Below, in pieces: positions 9,510-19,508 of a DNA stretch of 64,000 bases (position 1 is its first letter; each line of letters opens with the position of its first letter). Below the pieces are notes generated by a model. It was given only the letters and a program-made list of their open reading frames with translations. It searched no databases and was not told the DNA's origin. Made by a program: the position numbers and the translations under genes. This DNA is from Chitinophaga niastensis (GTDB lineage: Bacteria; Bacteroidota; Bacteroidia; Chitinophagales; Chitinophagaceae): assembly GCF_003014755.1 (NCBI RefSeq), contig NZ_PYAW01000005.1, forward strand, positions 400,320-464,319, read 5' to 3'.

Positions 9510-10508
9510 ATGGGAAACCTAAGTGGGAAGATATTTTCTGTAATGCACTATGTTGCCAACAAGGTGCAACGTCCGGCTGTGATATTATTATACCACCGGG
9601 TAACGGAGTTATCCCAGGACCCTCAGCAGTTATCAGTTTCCCCTGCCCATTTTAATGATCAACTGGCGCACCTGAAATCGGATTATAACGTATTGGATGC
9701 GGATCAGTTTTTATATCATGTGCAGCACAAAAAAGCCTTTCCCGAAAGAGCGGTATTCGTCACTTTTGATGATGGGTATGCAGATAACTATCATGAAGCG
9801 ATGCCGCTGCTGGTAAAACACGAAGTTCCTGCCTTGTTTTATATCACTACTTCAAAAATTGATACTTCCTACGAATTATGGTGGGATGACCTGGAACGTA
9901 TCCTGTTAACCGACGGCACCTTACCGGCCACTTTGCAGATTAATATTGACGGCAGGTTGTGGGAATATGCGACGGGCACGCTAACGGCTATACGTGAAAC
10001 TTATTACGCCCTGCAAACAATATTACGGTTTTGTAAACCGGCAGTTATTGAAGCAGCCATGCAGCAATTATATGACTGGTCGGGTAAAAGCGCTATGGGC
10101 AGGGCCTCACACCGGCTCATGACATGGGATGAAGTGAGGGATATTGGACAATCGCCTTTTGCTACTATTGGTTGTCATACACATCGTCATCCGGCAGTAG
10201 GGATGCTTACCTATGAAGAACAACTGGCTGAAATAGGTGCTTCCAAAGAGATACTCGAAGCAATACTGGCAGCGCCACAGGTACATTTTTCCTATCCTTT
10301 TGGCGGGAGAAAGTTCCTGGGCAGCAAACGTTATTATAATGCAGATAGTATCAGGGCCTGTAAAGCATTAGGGCTGCAGTTAGTATGCGCCAATTATCAC
10401 GGACAGGTACATAGCTGGAGTAATCCTTTTGCATTACCAAGGATACTGGTGCGTGACTGGCCGCTGGAAGTATTTCGTCAACATATGGAACAGTTCTTTA
10501 AATACTAG
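9510..10508 (+). CDS. Polysaccharide deacetylase (NodB-like, CE4)
   Basis: 332 residues. The NodB homology domain shows motif 1 VTFDDGYADNY (TFDDG, about residues 87-91), motif 2 GCHTHRHP (H-x3-H metal ligands), and HFSYPFGGR (motif 3). No signal peptide or transmembrane segment is evident, so it probably acts on a lipid-linked or cytoplasmic intermediate, or is exported by another route. N-terminal ILLYHRVTEL is typical of xylanase/chitin deacetylase family members in exopolysaccharide clusters. Four bases separate it from the next gene. Confidence 0.92.
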   Translation: MGNLSGKIFSVMHYVANKVQRPAVILLYHRVTELSQDPQQLSVSPAHFNDQLAHLKSDYNVLDADQFLYHVQHKKAFPERAVFVTFDDGYADNYHEAMPLLVKHEVPALFYITTSKIDTSYELWWDDLERILLTDGTLPATLQINIDGRLWEYATGTLTAIRETYYALQTILRFCKPAVIEAAMQQLYDWSGKSAMGRASHRLMTWDEVRDIGQSPFATIGCHTHRHPAVGMLTYEEQLAEIGASKEILEAILAAPQVHFSYPFGGRKFLGSKRYYNADSIRACKALGLQLVCANYHGQVHSWSNPFALPRILVRDWPLEVFRQHMEQFFKY

Positions 10509-10511
10509 CGG

Positions 10512-11750
10512 GTGAAAGTACTTTTTATCAATAAATATGAAAATAGCGGAGGTGCTGCCATTGCTGCCCAAAGAATAGGTGAGGGGCTGGAACGGTATTA
10601 TCATACACAGAATCATTTTCTGGCCGGCATCCATCGCAAGGCAGCAGCTAATGTGACGGTAACCCGCAGTGGTGCCGTAGCTAATTTCATAGAAAGAGGT
10701 ATCAATGTACTCAGCAATCGTTTGGGGCTGCAATATTTTTATTTTCCTTTTTCCACACCGGCTATATTGCAGTGCGCAAGGGCGTTTAAGCCCGATGTGA
10801 TCAGTTTGCATAATATTCATGGTGGTTATTTTGATACGTCTTTATTACCCAAACTATCTGCCTGTGCGCCCATTGTATGGACGTTGCATGATATGTGGGC
10901 CATCACCGGCAACGCAGCACATACCTTTGGTGATACTTCCTGGAAAGCGGCAAAAGCCGGCCCGGGAGAACATAAACATGCTCCTGCTATAGGTTTTCCT
11001 ACCGGTAATTACCTGATAAAACGAAAGCAGCGGCTGTATGCCGAAAGTGATCTGCATATTGTATCACCTTCGCGCTGGCTGTATGATATGACCACCGAAA
11101 GCCCGTTGACAAAACATCAACCGCTGTATCATATTCCCAATCCAATTGATACGGATTATTTTAAAGCGCAGGACAAAGCGGCTTCGCGGCAGGCACTGGG
11201 ATTACCGGTGGATGCCCGGGTAATTACTTTTGTATCTGAAAGATTGTTTAACAGCGAATTCAAGGGAGGCGACGAACTGCTTAAAATATTACATTTACTG
11301 GATGAACAGCTGGACCGGGAGGTGCATCTGCTGATGATAGGGAGGGATCGTTTGCCCGGTACTTTTAAGCACCTGAAATGTGTGTATACCGGTTATGTGA
11401 AAGCCGTAGATAAAATGATGCAGTGTTATAGTGCCAGCGATATTTTCTTTTATCCTACGAAGGCTGATAATCTGCCGAATGTGCTGATAGAGGCCGGTAG
11501 CTGTGAAACAGCCTGTATTACTTTTGATGTAGGCGGTTGCCGCGAAATTGTATTGGATGGTAAAACCGGCTATGTAATTGCGCCGGGTATGCATGAGCAA
11601 TTTGCTGCCAAAACATTGTCATTGCTACAGCATCCGGATAGGTGCCGTGAATTTGGAAAAGCTGCTAGGGCTTACATGGAGCAGCATTTTGGTATGAAGG
11701 TGATTGCAGAACAGTATCACCGGTTATTTGCATCCGTAATAAGATATTAG
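10512..11750 (+). CDS. Glycosyltransferase family 4
   Basis: 412 residues, GTG start three bases after the previous stop; the frame begins directly with the GT-B strand VLFINKYENSGGAAIAAQRI. GT4 landmarks: DVISLHNIHGGYF, WTLHDMWAITG, IVSPSRWLYDM, HIPNPIDTDYF, and the C-terminal donor site YPTKADNLPNVLIEAGSC (E-x7-E-like) then GCREIVLDGKTGYV. Retaining glycosyltransferase adding a sugar from a nucleotide donor, cytoplasmic. WxlHDMW-type members often work in exopolysaccharide assembly. Operon position agrees. Confidence 0.92.
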   Translation: MKVLFINKYENSGGAAIAAQRIGEGLERYYHTQNHFLAGIHRKAAANVTVTRSGAVANFIERGINVLSNRLGLQYFYFPFSTPAILQCARAFKPDVISLHNIHGGYFDTSLLPKLSACAPIVWTLHDMWAITGNAAHTFGDTSWKAAKAGPGEHKHAPAIGFPTGNYLIKRKQRLYAESDLHIVSPSRWLYDMTTESPLTKHQPLYHIPNPIDTDYFKAQDKAASRQALGLPVDARVITFVSERLFNSEFKGGDELLKILHLLDEQLDREVHLLMIGRDRLPGTFKHLKCVYTGYVKAVDKMMQCYSASDIFFYPTKADNLPNVLIEAGSCETACITFDVGGCREIVLDGKTGYVIAPGMHEQFAAKTLSLLQHPDRCREFGKAARAYMEQHFGMKVIAEQYHRLFASVIRY

Positions 11751-12533
11751 TTGAATTTATTTAAACAGCAGCTAGTGACGAATAGAGCTTCTTCACCGGT
11801 ATTGAGCATTATTACCGTATGCTACAACGCCGAAAAATTTATTGAAAATACCATTCAGAGTGTGCTGGCGCAAACCTATCCGTATATAGAATATATTATT
11901 GTGGATGGTGCTTCCAAAGATAATACGCTGGGAGTAGTGGCGCCATACTGTTCCCGCATTGCCAAAGTAATTTCTGAAAAAGATAAAGGCCTATATGATG
12001 CTATGAACAAAGGCATGCAACTGGCTACCGGGGAGTATTTGCTGTTTTTGAATGCAGATGATACCCTGGCTGATAATGACGTGATAACGAAGATGCTGGC
12101 TACCTGTGCCGATGCAGATGTGTATTACGGAGAAGCCATGTTTATGGATGAAAATGGTGCTGACCTGGGATTACGCTCTGCGCAAACACCCCACCAGGTG
12201 CCGGAGCAGCTGAACTGGAAAAGCCTGAAACATGGAATGGTCGTGTCGCATCAGGCGTATATTATTCGTCGTAGTTTAAGTCCGTTGTACGATTTACAAT
12301 ACAAAGTTTGTGCGGACATAGACTGGATGATACGCTCGCTGAAGGCATCTCACAAAATATGTAACACGCACCAGGTGGTAGCAAAATTCAGGGTGGGCGG
12401 TACTTCCAAACAGCATCAACAGCTGGCCTGGAAGGAAAGATACAGCATATTAAGTAAGTATTATGGGCATCTTCCTAATTTTACACATCATTTATTTATA
12501 GGGCTGCGTTATATCTTCTCGAAAAAATATTAA
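11751..12533 (+). CDS. Glycosyltransferase family 2
   Basis: 260 residues. It begins with TTG immediately after the TAG of the GT4 gene (no spacing), an unusual start that is the first in-frame candidate; an internal GTG at the conserved strand VLSIITVCYNAEKFI is an alternative. GT2 motifs: TVCYN, EYIIVDGASKDNT (nucleotide-binding aspartate), EKDKGLYDAMNKG, and FLNADDTLAD (DxD metal site). Resembles enzymes such as WcaA/colanic-acid type transferases. Last gene of the operon; a bidirectional terminator follows. Confidence 0.9.
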   Translation: MNLFKQQLVTNRASSPVLSIITVCYNAEKFIENTIQSVLAQTYPYIEYIIVDGASKDNTLGVVAPYCSRIAKVISEKDKGLYDAMNKGMQLATGEYLLFLNADDTLADNDVITKMLATCADADVYYGEAMFMDENGADLGLRSAQTPHQVPEQLNWKSLKHGMVVSHQAYIIRRSLSPLYDLQYKVCADIDWMIRSLKASHKICNTHQVVAKFRVGGTSKQHQQLAWKERYSILSKYYGHLPNFTHHLFIGLRYIFSKKY

Positions 12534-12555
12534 CAGGGATCATTACCTGTAAAAG

Positions 12556-12593
12556 AAAAGCCTCCGTTATGTTTTACCATGACGGAGGCTTTT
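12556..12593. terminator. Bidirectional intrinsic terminator
   Basis: Perfect 12-bp inverted repeat AAAAGCCTCCGT / ACGGAGGCTTTT with a 14-base loop, placed between convergent genes (GT2 on plus, YfhO-type protein on minus), so it can serve both. Confidence 0.85.
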
Positions 12594-12606
12594 ATATGTT
12601 TTGCTT

Positions 12607-15114
12607 TTACTTTTTTACTACTGTTTCTTCTTTTTTGTTTTGTGTAAACAACTCCCAGCCGAATGCGGCTATTACTAACAACAGGAGCAGTGTAGAAGAA
12701 ATACCTGCAATTTTCTGGCCTTTGAAGAAGGTGGCGGGTTCAAATTTCAGGTCAATTTTATGTTGTCCTGCAGGGATTTTTACACCACGCAGTGCGTAAT
12801 CCACGCGTACAATATCTGCTGGCTTGTCATCAATGAAAGCTTTCCAGCCGGCAGGATAGTAGATTTCAGAGAATACGCCCAAACCTTCCTGGCTGTTATT
12901 GGATGTGTATGCGAGGCTATTCAAACCGTATTTGGTGAGTTTGATGGATGCGCTGGAATCAGTACCTGGTTTGAAGTTGCCACCCAGTTGCGATTGAAAA
13001 CGTTTATCTATTACCGCTGTGTCGCGTGTATTCAGGTAATCCAGCGTTTTCATTTCGGTATTGGCATCCGGTGCCCATACGATATCTTTTACAAACCATG
13101 CGTTGCCGTAAGCATCGGGGTTGCGCTGTGCTACCGGCTGACCGGACTTCTGATCAGGTACTATAAAATATTTAGTGTTGAGCATATTCAACACGTGCAT
13201 ATTATTTTTAGCAATCTGATGAGAGATGAGATCCTGGTAGAGCCACAATTTGGCCGGGCTGTAACCACCTATACTCTTATGGAAATAGGAAGGTGTGGCA
13301 TCGTCAAATGGTGAGGTAGCCACATTAAATACGCGGTAGTATGGATCCGGATCCTGTTTGATCTGCTGATCTGCTGCGGAAGGTGTTAATTCCTGCATGA
13401 AGGTCATATCATCTACAAAGCTGTCGTTGTTCAGATAATTTCTATCTACCTGTACCAGGTCAATCGTAACTGCAGCAGCAATAATAAAAGCAGCCACCGG
13501 CCATTTCAGTTTATCCTGCAGGAATGCCCAGATAGCACCTGCGGCAATAGCAATGAATACGATGGAGCGGAAACTATCTTTCAGCAACAGGCTGTTACGA
13601 TCTTTTTCCAGCGCACGGATCAGGAGTTTACCATTTTCTTCTCCACCCATCATCTGTGCAAAGTATTGCAGCATACCGGCGTCGCTATGGCTGCTGAAAC
13701 CAACGAAGAAGATACTGATCAGGTTAAAGAATACAATTATTCCACCTGTGATCAATAAGGATTTTTTCAATTTTGTGAGCAGTTCCGCTTTGGTGTGTTT
13801 GCCATTCGCTACTTCCTGTAAGCCCCAGCAGGCCAGCACTACAAAGGTGAGAGAGGGCAGTACCAATGCCTGTGCCGGTGCACGGAATTTGTTATATAGC
13901 GGGAGATGATAGAAGAGGAAGTCGTTGATGAAGCTCATATTTTTGCCCCATGCCAGGATGAAACCGATAGCAGTTACTGCTATCAACCACCACTTCTGCC
14001 AGCTGGTAACTAACAGTAACGACAATACGAAAAGAAAGCAGATGATAGCACCTACATACACGGGGCCGGAAGTTCCTTTTGCCTGTGCACCATAATACAT
14101 GGGTAATTTCTGCTGCGACAGGAACTGATCTACCTGAGCCTGTTGTACACCCAGACTTATCATTTGCTCACCGAAATTTGAGCCGGAGCTCAATTTTTGT
14201 GCAGATGAATTACCTACGTAGCCAGGTATCAGGAAGGTAGCTGATTCCGGAACTCCATAGCTCCAGTCGTATGCATATTCTATTTCGAGACCGGTTGATT
14301 TCTTTTGTGTTACGTCATCCTGATCCAGTGTGAGCTCAGACTTGCTGCCACGCATGGTATAGTCTGCATATTCGTGGAGTATCAGCAGGCTATCCATAGA
14401 AGTAAGCACTGCTAATCCGCCTGCGATGGCCAGTAATCCGGATGCTTTGAAGAATTGTGGTAATTGTTTTTCTTTATAAGCATGAACAAATGCACCTGCT
14501 GCGAGGCACAATACCATGATCAGGGTATAATAAATAATCTGGAGATGGTTATTGTAGATGAGCATACCCGTAGCCAGGGCCGTTAAGGCGGCACCTGTCA
14601 AGAGGCGGCCACGGTAGGTAAGGATGATACCTGCCAGTACAGCGGGCATCAGGGCAATGTCGTACATTTTGGTAACGTGACCCACATCAATGATGATAAC
14701 ATTATAAGAGCAGAAAGCAAATGCAACGGCGCCCATAACACGGATCCAATATTTAAAATCCAGTATGCATAACAACAGGTACATGCATATCATGGCAAGG
14801 AATAACATGTTAATAGGGTCTGGCAGGTTTAGCGTAACCACCCTGTTCATATACGCTACTTTGTTGGCGCCGGGACCTGTAAATACTACATAGGAGGGCA
14901 TGCCGGAAAACATGTTGTTAGACCACAGCGGACGTTCACCGGTTGCTTCATAAAAGTCCTTTGCCTCTTTAGCCATTCCTTTCACATTCTTCATGTCGCT
15001 TTGGTTCACTATCTTGCCTTCAAGGACAGGAGAGCAATACACAACAGCCAGCAATAAGAAAATGCCTATTGCCGCAACATGTGGAAGAATGGCTTTTAGC
15101 CAGTTTTGCTTCAT
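12607..15114 (-). CDS. YfhO-family polytopic membrane protein (GT-C-like)
   Basis: 835 residues with an N-terminal transmembrane helix (HVAAIGIFLLLAVVYCSPVL), a periplasmic loop containing GERPLWSNNMFSGMPSYVV, a further ten or so transmembrane segments, and a C-terminal soluble domain ending in another helix. Acidic residues in the first loop and the overall layout match the YfhO family, thought to be GT-C type lipid-linked sugar transferases that decorate lipoteichoic acids in Gram-positives. Role in Bacteroidota is unproven; glycan genes on both sides support surface glycosylation. Start ATG at 15112-15114. Confidence 0.85.
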   Translation of the reverse strand: MKQNWLKAILPHVAAIGIFLLLAVVYCSPVLEGKIVNQSDMKNVKGMAKEAKDFYEATGERPLWSNNMFSGMPSYVVFTGPGANKVAYMNRVVTLNLPDPINMLFLAMICMYLLLCILDFKYWIRVMGAVAFAFCSYNVIIIDVGHVTKMYDIALMPAVLAGIILTYRGRLLTGAALTALATGMLIYNNHLQIIYYTLIMVLCLAAGAFVHAYKEKQLPQFFKASGLLAIAGGLAVLTSMDSLLILHEYADYTMRGSKSELTLDQDDVTQKKSTGLEIEYAYDWSYGVPESATFLIPGYVGNSSAQKLSSGSNFGEQMISLGVQQAQVDQFLSQQKLPMYYGAQAKGTSGPVYVGAIICFLFVLSLLLVTSWQKWWLIAVTAIGFILAWGKNMSFINDFLFYHLPLYNKFRAPAQALVLPSLTFVVLACWGLQEVANGKHTKAELLTKLKKSLLITGGIIVFFNLISIFFVGFSSHSDAGMLQYFAQMMGGEENGKLLIRALEKDRNSLLLKDSFRSIVFIAIAAGAIWAFLQDKLKWPVAAFIIAAAVTIDLVQVDRNYLNNDSFVDDMTFMQELTPSAADQQIKQDPDPYYRVFNVATSPFDDATPSYFHKSIGGYSPAKLWLYQDLISHQIAKNNMHVLNMLNTKYFIVPDQKSGQPVAQRNPDAYGNAWFVKDIVWAPDANTEMKTLDYLNTRDTAVIDKRFQSQLGGNFKPGTDSSASIKLTKYGLNSLAYTSNNSQEGLGVFSEIYYPAGWKAFIDDKPADIVRVDYALRGVKIPAGQHKIDLKFEPATFFKGQKIAGISSTLLLLLVIAAFGWELFTQNKKEETVVKK

Positions 15115-15176
15115 CGGATATTTTGGATTTAGTTTTAAAGAAACAAAAATAACTGTAATTTATCCGAAATTTCAAT

Positions 15177-15458
15177 ATGCGCTGGTTACGTTTTCTGTTA
15201 AAATTTGCTTTCATATGCAATCTGTGCTTTATTATCGGTGAAATCCTTCGTATTACAGCGTATAATCATTCATGGGATGCTATTGTTAATCACGTGCTGG
15301 TTTTGGGTGTAGGTATGGCATTTCCGCTGAACGGACTGGTATGTATACTAACGGCCATCCTGTTACTGCTGAAAAAAATACAATGGAAAGCGTTGCCCCC
15401 CTGGTTATATTTGCTCAATATTGCTATCTTAATATTTCAACTTATAGTTAATTTTTAA
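15177..15458 (+). CDS. Small conserved membrane protein of unknown function
   Basis: 93 residues with three predicted transmembrane stretches: LRFLLKFAFICNLCFIIG, VLVLGVGMAFPLNGLVCI and WLYLLNIAILIFQLIVNF. No catalytic motif is seen. It abuts the downstream transporter gene exactly (stop TAA at 15456-15458, next ATG at 15459), so the two are probably translated together. May be an accessory to that transporter, but this is only positional. Confidence 0.75.
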   Translation: MRWLRFLLKFAFICNLCFIIGEILRITAYNHSWDAIVNHVLVLGVGMAFPLNGLVCILTAILLLLKKIQWKALPPWLYLLNIAILIFQLIVNF

Positions 15459-16265
15459 ATGATTAAGAACATCTTAAACGATAAGCCCACCAAACTTTTT
15501 ATGGTATTTGCCTGTTTTTTTGTGGCAAATGCACTGATTGCAGAATGTATTGGTGGTAAATTATTTTCGCTGGAGAAATTATTCGGATTGCCTGTTCATA
15601 CATTTACCCTGTTTGGCGAAAGCGGGTTGGCATACACACTTACAGCCGGCGTATTATTATGGCCACTGGAATTTGTGATGACAGATATTGTAAATGAATA
15701 CTTTGGCCCCAAGGCAGTGCGCCGTATTTCCTATATCGCTGTAGCGCTGATCTCTTATGCCTTTATCATGTTTTTTGTGGCCATGAAAGTGCCGGCAGAC
15801 AGCTGGTGGCGTGGTAGCAAGGCAGAAGGCGGGATTCCGGACATGCAAACCGCTTTCTCAGGTATTTTTGGTCAGGGTATGTGGATTATCCTGGGTAGCT
15901 TAACCGCTTTCCTGGTGAGCCAGATTGTAGATGTGACGGTATTTCACAGAATAAAAAGGCATACCGGCGAAAAGCATGTTTGGTTAAGGGCTACCGGCTC
16001 TACCATCGTATCTCAGCTGGTAGATAGTTTCATTGTCCTCTACATTGCGTTTAAACTGGGTAATAACTGGAGCTACCAGCGTGTACTGGCCATTTGCATG
16101 GTCAACTACAGTTATAAATTCGTTGTGGCGATAGCGTTAACACCATTGATCTATTGGCTGGAGCATCGTATAGAACGTTACCTGGGACATGCCACCGCGG
16201 CTAAAATGAAGGCAGCGGCCATGGGAAAGGAACATCCGTATGAAGAACCGGTAACAAACGATTGA
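15459..16265 (+). CDS. yhhQ: Queuosine precursor transporter (VUT family)
   Basis: 268 residues with about six transmembrane segments and the family hallmarks: NALIAECIGGKLF near the N-terminus, FVMTDIVNEYFGPKAVRR (conserved D, N, E, Y, G), and SQLVDSFIVLYIAF in the second half. This family imports preQ0/preQ1 for tRNA queuosine synthesis. Bacteroidota members carry the longer loop (residues about 105-135, KVPADSWWRG) seen here. Paired with the small membrane gene upstream. C-terminal tail HPYEEPVTND is polar and unremarkable. Confidence 0.88.
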   Translation: MIKNILNDKPTKLFMVFACFFVANALIAECIGGKLFSLEKLFGLPVHTFTLFGESGLAYTLTAGVLLWPLEFVMTDIVNEYFGPKAVRRISYIAVALISYAFIMFFVAMKVPADSWWRGSKAEGGIPDMQTAFSGIFGQGMWIILGSLTAFLVSQIVDVTVFHRIKRHTGEKHVWLRATGSTIVSQLVDSFIVLYIAFKLGNNWSYQRVLAICMVNYSYKFVVAIALTPLIYWLEHRIERYLGHATAAKMKAAAMGKEHPYEEPVTND

Positions 16266-16269
16266 TTTT

Positions 16270-16454
16270 TGTCTTTCTCCCGATTAGGCTGATTATACTG
16301 ATTACCCTGATTTTCTTTTACTGATTATAAAAAGATTAGCGAAGATTGAAGCGAATATACCCGCTCTGATCTTCGCTAATCTTTTTAAATCTTTCAAAAT
16401 CAGTAAAATAAAATCAGGGTAATCAGTATAATCAGCCTAATCGGGAGAAAGACA
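16270..16454. repeat. Long inverted repeat, A-type, between convergent genes
   Basis: About 185-bp palindrome starting tgtctttctcccgattagg and ending with its reverse complement. Internal units read gctgattatactgattaccc and agcgaagat, each mirrored on the other side; the turn lies near 16355. Fills the gap between the transporter gene (plus) and the NUDIX gene (minus). Shares its arms almost exactly with the copies at 24720-25159 and 27852-28035. Confidence 0.9.
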
Positions 16455-16462
16455 AAATAATA

Positions 16463-16915
16463 TTAGTACCTGTTTTTAACCATATCCGCTACTACTTTAT
16501 CAATGGGTAAAGTAACTGCTGCTGCGGAAAACTCTTCCCAGTCAATCCAGCGGGCGCGTTCAACTTCTTCTGCACCTTCCGGTACAGTGAAATCAAAAGG
16601 AGTGGTGATGGTTTGTGCAGTGAAGGGAGATATTGGTGTAACAAGATAATAAATGGAGATGATCTGTGTTTCGTTATCAAAAGCAGAGATCTGGAAGAAA
16701 TCAGTTGTATAAAGGTGCTCTACTACTTTTACATCCTGGCTCAGCTCTTCCTGCCATTCCCGCACAATACACTCCAGGGTACCTTCCCCGAACTCCAGAC
16801 CGCCGCCAGGAAACTTGGTGTAATAACCTCCACGGATATATTCGTCGCTTACCAGCACCTGTTTTTTATCATTGATCATGATGCCGTATACTCTTACATT
16901 AAATCCTGTTTGCAT
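16463..16915 (-). CDS. NUDIX hydrolase
   Basis: 150 residues. A full Nudix box is present: GGLEFGEG (residues 38-45) followed by REWQEEL (52-58), giving G-x5-E-x7-REUxEE-like spacing with a Leu in the final hydrophobic place. N-terminal strand VRVYGIMINDKKQVLVSDE is typical. Hydrolyses a nucleoside-diphosphate-linked substrate; specificity unknown. Single-gene unit on the minus strand, separated from the flippase gene by 100 bases. Confidence 0.9.
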   Translation of the reverse strand: MQTGFNVRVYGIMINDKKQVLVSDEYIRGGYYTKFPGGGLEFGEGTLECIVREWQEELSQDVKVVEHLYTTDFFQISAFDNETQIISIYYLVTPISPFTAQTITTPFDFTVPEGAEEVERARWIDWEEFSAAAVTLPIDKVVADMVKNRY

Positions 16916-17015
16916 GCCATGTTTATATTATGTGAAAGTAGCTAAAATGTTGAATAATGTGCTCTTTTAATGTAATATTGCACATTGAAATTTATCTAAT
17001 TATTTTAATATATTA

Positions 17016-18503
17016 ATGGGAGTTGTAAAACATCAAAGCGTCAGGTCTACCATACTGATTTATCTTGGATTTGCGATAGGAGGGATCAACACATTGTTCC
17101 TCTTTCCGCATTTTTTTTCTGATGACCAATTCGCATTGACCCGCATGTTTCTGGATATAGGAGTCATACTGGTGCCTTTTTGCACTTTGAGTGTGGGCCC
17201 CACCATGAATAAGTTTTACCCTTATTATACCGCGCGGCTTGACGATAAGAAGAATGACATGCTAACATGGGTGGTGGTAGCCACTTTGGTTGGATTCCTG
17301 TTATTTGTATTGGGCACTTTTATTTTTAAAGGGTTGATCATCCGGAAGTATTCGAAGAATGCACCTATGTTTCTGGAATATTTCTACCTGCTTTATCCGT
17401 TTATGTTGTGTTATGCGCTTTTCTCTGTTATAGAGAACTATAGCTGGACGAAGCATGAAACGGTGGTGCCTAATTTCCTGAAAGAACTGGTGGTGCGCCT
17501 TGGAACTACCTTATTGATTGTATTATACCTGTTCAAACTGATCAGTTTTGATTTGTTCCTTTGGTTATTTATATTGATATGGGGAGTTGTGTTGATAGTA
17601 TTGTTGGGTTATTTGAAAAAGAAGCAGTTGCTGCATTTCAATTTCCAGGTAAGTGGTGTTACCCGGAAGTTATTCAGGCCTATGAGCACTTATTCCCTTT
17701 CCTTGCTGGGTGCTACTACGTGTACCCTGCTGGCACAAAATATAGCTCCGCTTATCATTTCCAGTACAGAGGGACTTAAAAATGCGGCTTACCTGAGTAT
17801 TGCTACATATATGGCTACTCTGATACAGGTGCCGCAGCGCAGTATCTCGGCGATAGCGCTGCCCGTACTGGCACAGGCGTGGGTAGATAAAAATATGGAT
17901 AAGATTGCTGAGATCTACCAGAAATCTTCTTTATTACAATTGGTTGCAGCACTTTATATTTTCCTGGGGATATGGTTGAATATTGACTGTTTTTTCATGT
18001 TATTGCCGCCAGTATACAGTATAGGCAAATATGTATTTCTGTACATGGGTATTTCAAAAGTTATTGATCTGGGTACAGGTGTAAACGCTCAGCTGCTCAG
18101 CACTTCGAGGCTTTGGCGATTTGATCTGGTTAGTTCGGTAATATTGATGATCCTGTCCATTCCGTTGAACTACATGTTGATGCGTACTTATGGGCTTGTG
18201 GGATCGGGATATGCCGCTCTTTTATCTATGTTTGTTTTTAATACTATTCGTTTTCTGTTTATTTGGAAAAGATTTCATTTGCAACCTTTTACCATGAACA
18301 CTGTAAAGGCTATAGGAGTGGCAATAGCGGCCTATTGGGGGGGGGGTTGGTTACCATACCTGGGAAATCCTATTATTGATATTATGGGGAGAGCATTGCT
18401 CTTTTCTGGTATATTCATTTTTGGCATACTTGCATTACGCGTGTCTGAAGATATCAGTAGTACAGCATATGCTTTCCTGAATAAGATAAGAAGCAGAAAA
18501 TAA
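17016..18503 (+). CDS. Polysaccharide flippase (MOP/Wzx-like)
   Basis: 495 residues, nearly all transmembrane, with 12-14 predicted helices. The N-terminal pattern STILIYLGFAIGGINTLFLFP and the repeated bundle structure match oligosaccharide flippases of the MOP exporter superfamily. It should move undecaprenyl-linked oligosaccharide across the inner membrane. Followed by a methyltransferase and a GT2 gene, a second small glycan cluster. A run of nine G residues at about 18339-18347 encodes WGGGW and would be a slip-prone site. Confidence 0.88.
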   Translation: MGVVKHQSVRSTILIYLGFAIGGINTLFLFPHFFSDDQFALTRMFLDIGVILVPFCTLSVGPTMNKFYPYYTARLDDKKNDMLTWVVVATLVGFLLFVLGTFIFKGLIIRKYSKNAPMFLEYFYLLYPFMLCYALFSVIENYSWTKHETVVPNFLKELVVRLGTTLLIVLYLFKLISFDLFLWLFILIWGVVLIVLLGYLKKKQLLHFNFQVSGVTRKLFRPMSTYSLSLLGATTCTLLAQNIAPLIISSTEGLKNAAYLSIATYMATLIQVPQRSISAIALPVLAQAWVDKNMDKIAEIYQKSSLLQLVAALYIFLGIWLNIDCFFMLLPPVYSIGKYVFLYMGISKVIDLGTGVNAQLLSTSRLWRFDLVSSVILMILSIPLNYMLMRTYGLVGSGYAALLSMFVFNTIRFLFIWKRFHLQPFTMNTVKAIGVAIAAYWGGGWLPYLGNPIIDIMGRALLFSGIFIFGILALRVSEDISSTAYAFLNKIRSRK

Positions 18504-18560
18504 AAATAAAAAATTAAAGGTTTATTTTTTGCTACAGGCTCAATTATAAAAGTGCTAAAT

Positions 18561-19508
18561 ATGAATTGTAGATATTGTAATAATCCTTTGGAAGTATATT
18601 ACGCAGATATGTTTGATAACCGCTATGGTTATCCGGGAACGTATACTATGTGGAAATGTAAAAACTGTGATCATCTTTCACTGGAGGCTAATTTTACACC
18701 GGAAATGATTGGGGAGCTCTATTCCAATTATTATCCAAGGAAACACCTGAACCTGGATGATTGGAAACCATACAAGGAAGTGAGTGGATTTATGGCCTGG
18801 TTTAAAGGAGAGCGTAGTGCGGCTCATCACTGGGTACCTAAAAATGTACGCATCCTTGATATAGGTTGTGGATTTGGAGAAACACTGGGGTATCACGAAA
18901 ACAGGGGTTGCGAGGTTTTTGGCGTGGAAGCGGATGATAACATTAAAAGAGTAGCCGATAAATACAGTTTTAATGCTGAAGTGGGCCTGTTTGATCCGGA
19001 ACATTATCAACCTGACTATTTTGATTATGTAACCATGGCACAGGTGATAGAACACGTTACAGATCCGGTAGTATCTATGAAGGGAATTGCCAAAATACTG
19101 AAACCAGGTGGCGTTGCCATTCTTACTACTCCTAATGCCAAAGGCTGGGGAGTGAAGGTGTTCGGTAAAAAGTGGGCGCATTGGCATATCCCTTATCACC
19201 TGCATCTATTCTCCAAAAAATCAATGAAAAAATATGCCGCAGAAGCGGGATTGGTACTGGAAAAAGCTATTACTCTTACTAATTCTGAATGGCTGCATTA
19301 TCAGTGGCTGCACATAGCGGTTTATCCGAAACGAGGCGAAGTATCTGTTTTCTGGACATTGAATGCCGAAAGAACTACTTCGCAAAAGATAAAGATGAAA
19401 ATTCTCGCAGGTATTCATCGTTTGAAGGTAAATTATGTAATCACAAGATTTTTTGATGCCTTCAATGCGGGTGATAACAGCGTATATTTTTTAAAGAAAC
19501 CGTTATAA
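18561..19508 (+). CDS. Class I methyltransferase with N-terminal zinc ribbon
   Basis: 315 residues from ATG 18561; a GTG three codons earlier (18552) is possible. The N-terminus has two CxxC pairs, CRYC (residues 3-6) and CKNC (about 35-38), a zinc-ribbon found in sugar-modifying methyltransferases. The methyltransferase core shows VRILDIGCGFGETL (motif I), FGVEADD, YVTMAQVIEHV, and LKPGGVAILTTPNA. GWGVKVFGKKWAHWHIPYHLHLFS is a family landmark. Likely methylates a nucleotide- or lipid-linked sugar. Ends overlap the next gene by one base (TAATG). Confidence 0.88.
   Translation: MNCRYCNNPLEVYYADMFDNRYGYPGTYTMWKCKNCDHLSLEANFTPEMIGELYSNYYPRKHLNLDDWKPYKEVSGFMAWFKGERSAAHHWVPKNVRILDIGCGFGETLGYHENRGCEVFGVEADDNIKRVADKYSFNAEVGLFDPEHYQPDYFDYVTMAQVIEHVTDPVVSMKGIAKILKPGGVAILTTPNAKGWGVKVFGKKWAHWHIPYHLHLFSKKSMKKYAAEAGLVLEKAITLTNSEWLHYQWLHIAVYPKRGEVSVFWTLNAERTTSQKIKMKILAGIHRLKVNYVITRFFDAFNAGDNSVYFLKKPL

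Noticed and set aside
18339..18347. Nine-G run in the flippase gene as a frameshift
   Set aside because: The frame is intact through it (WGGGW) and continues to the normal end, so no disruption is present.
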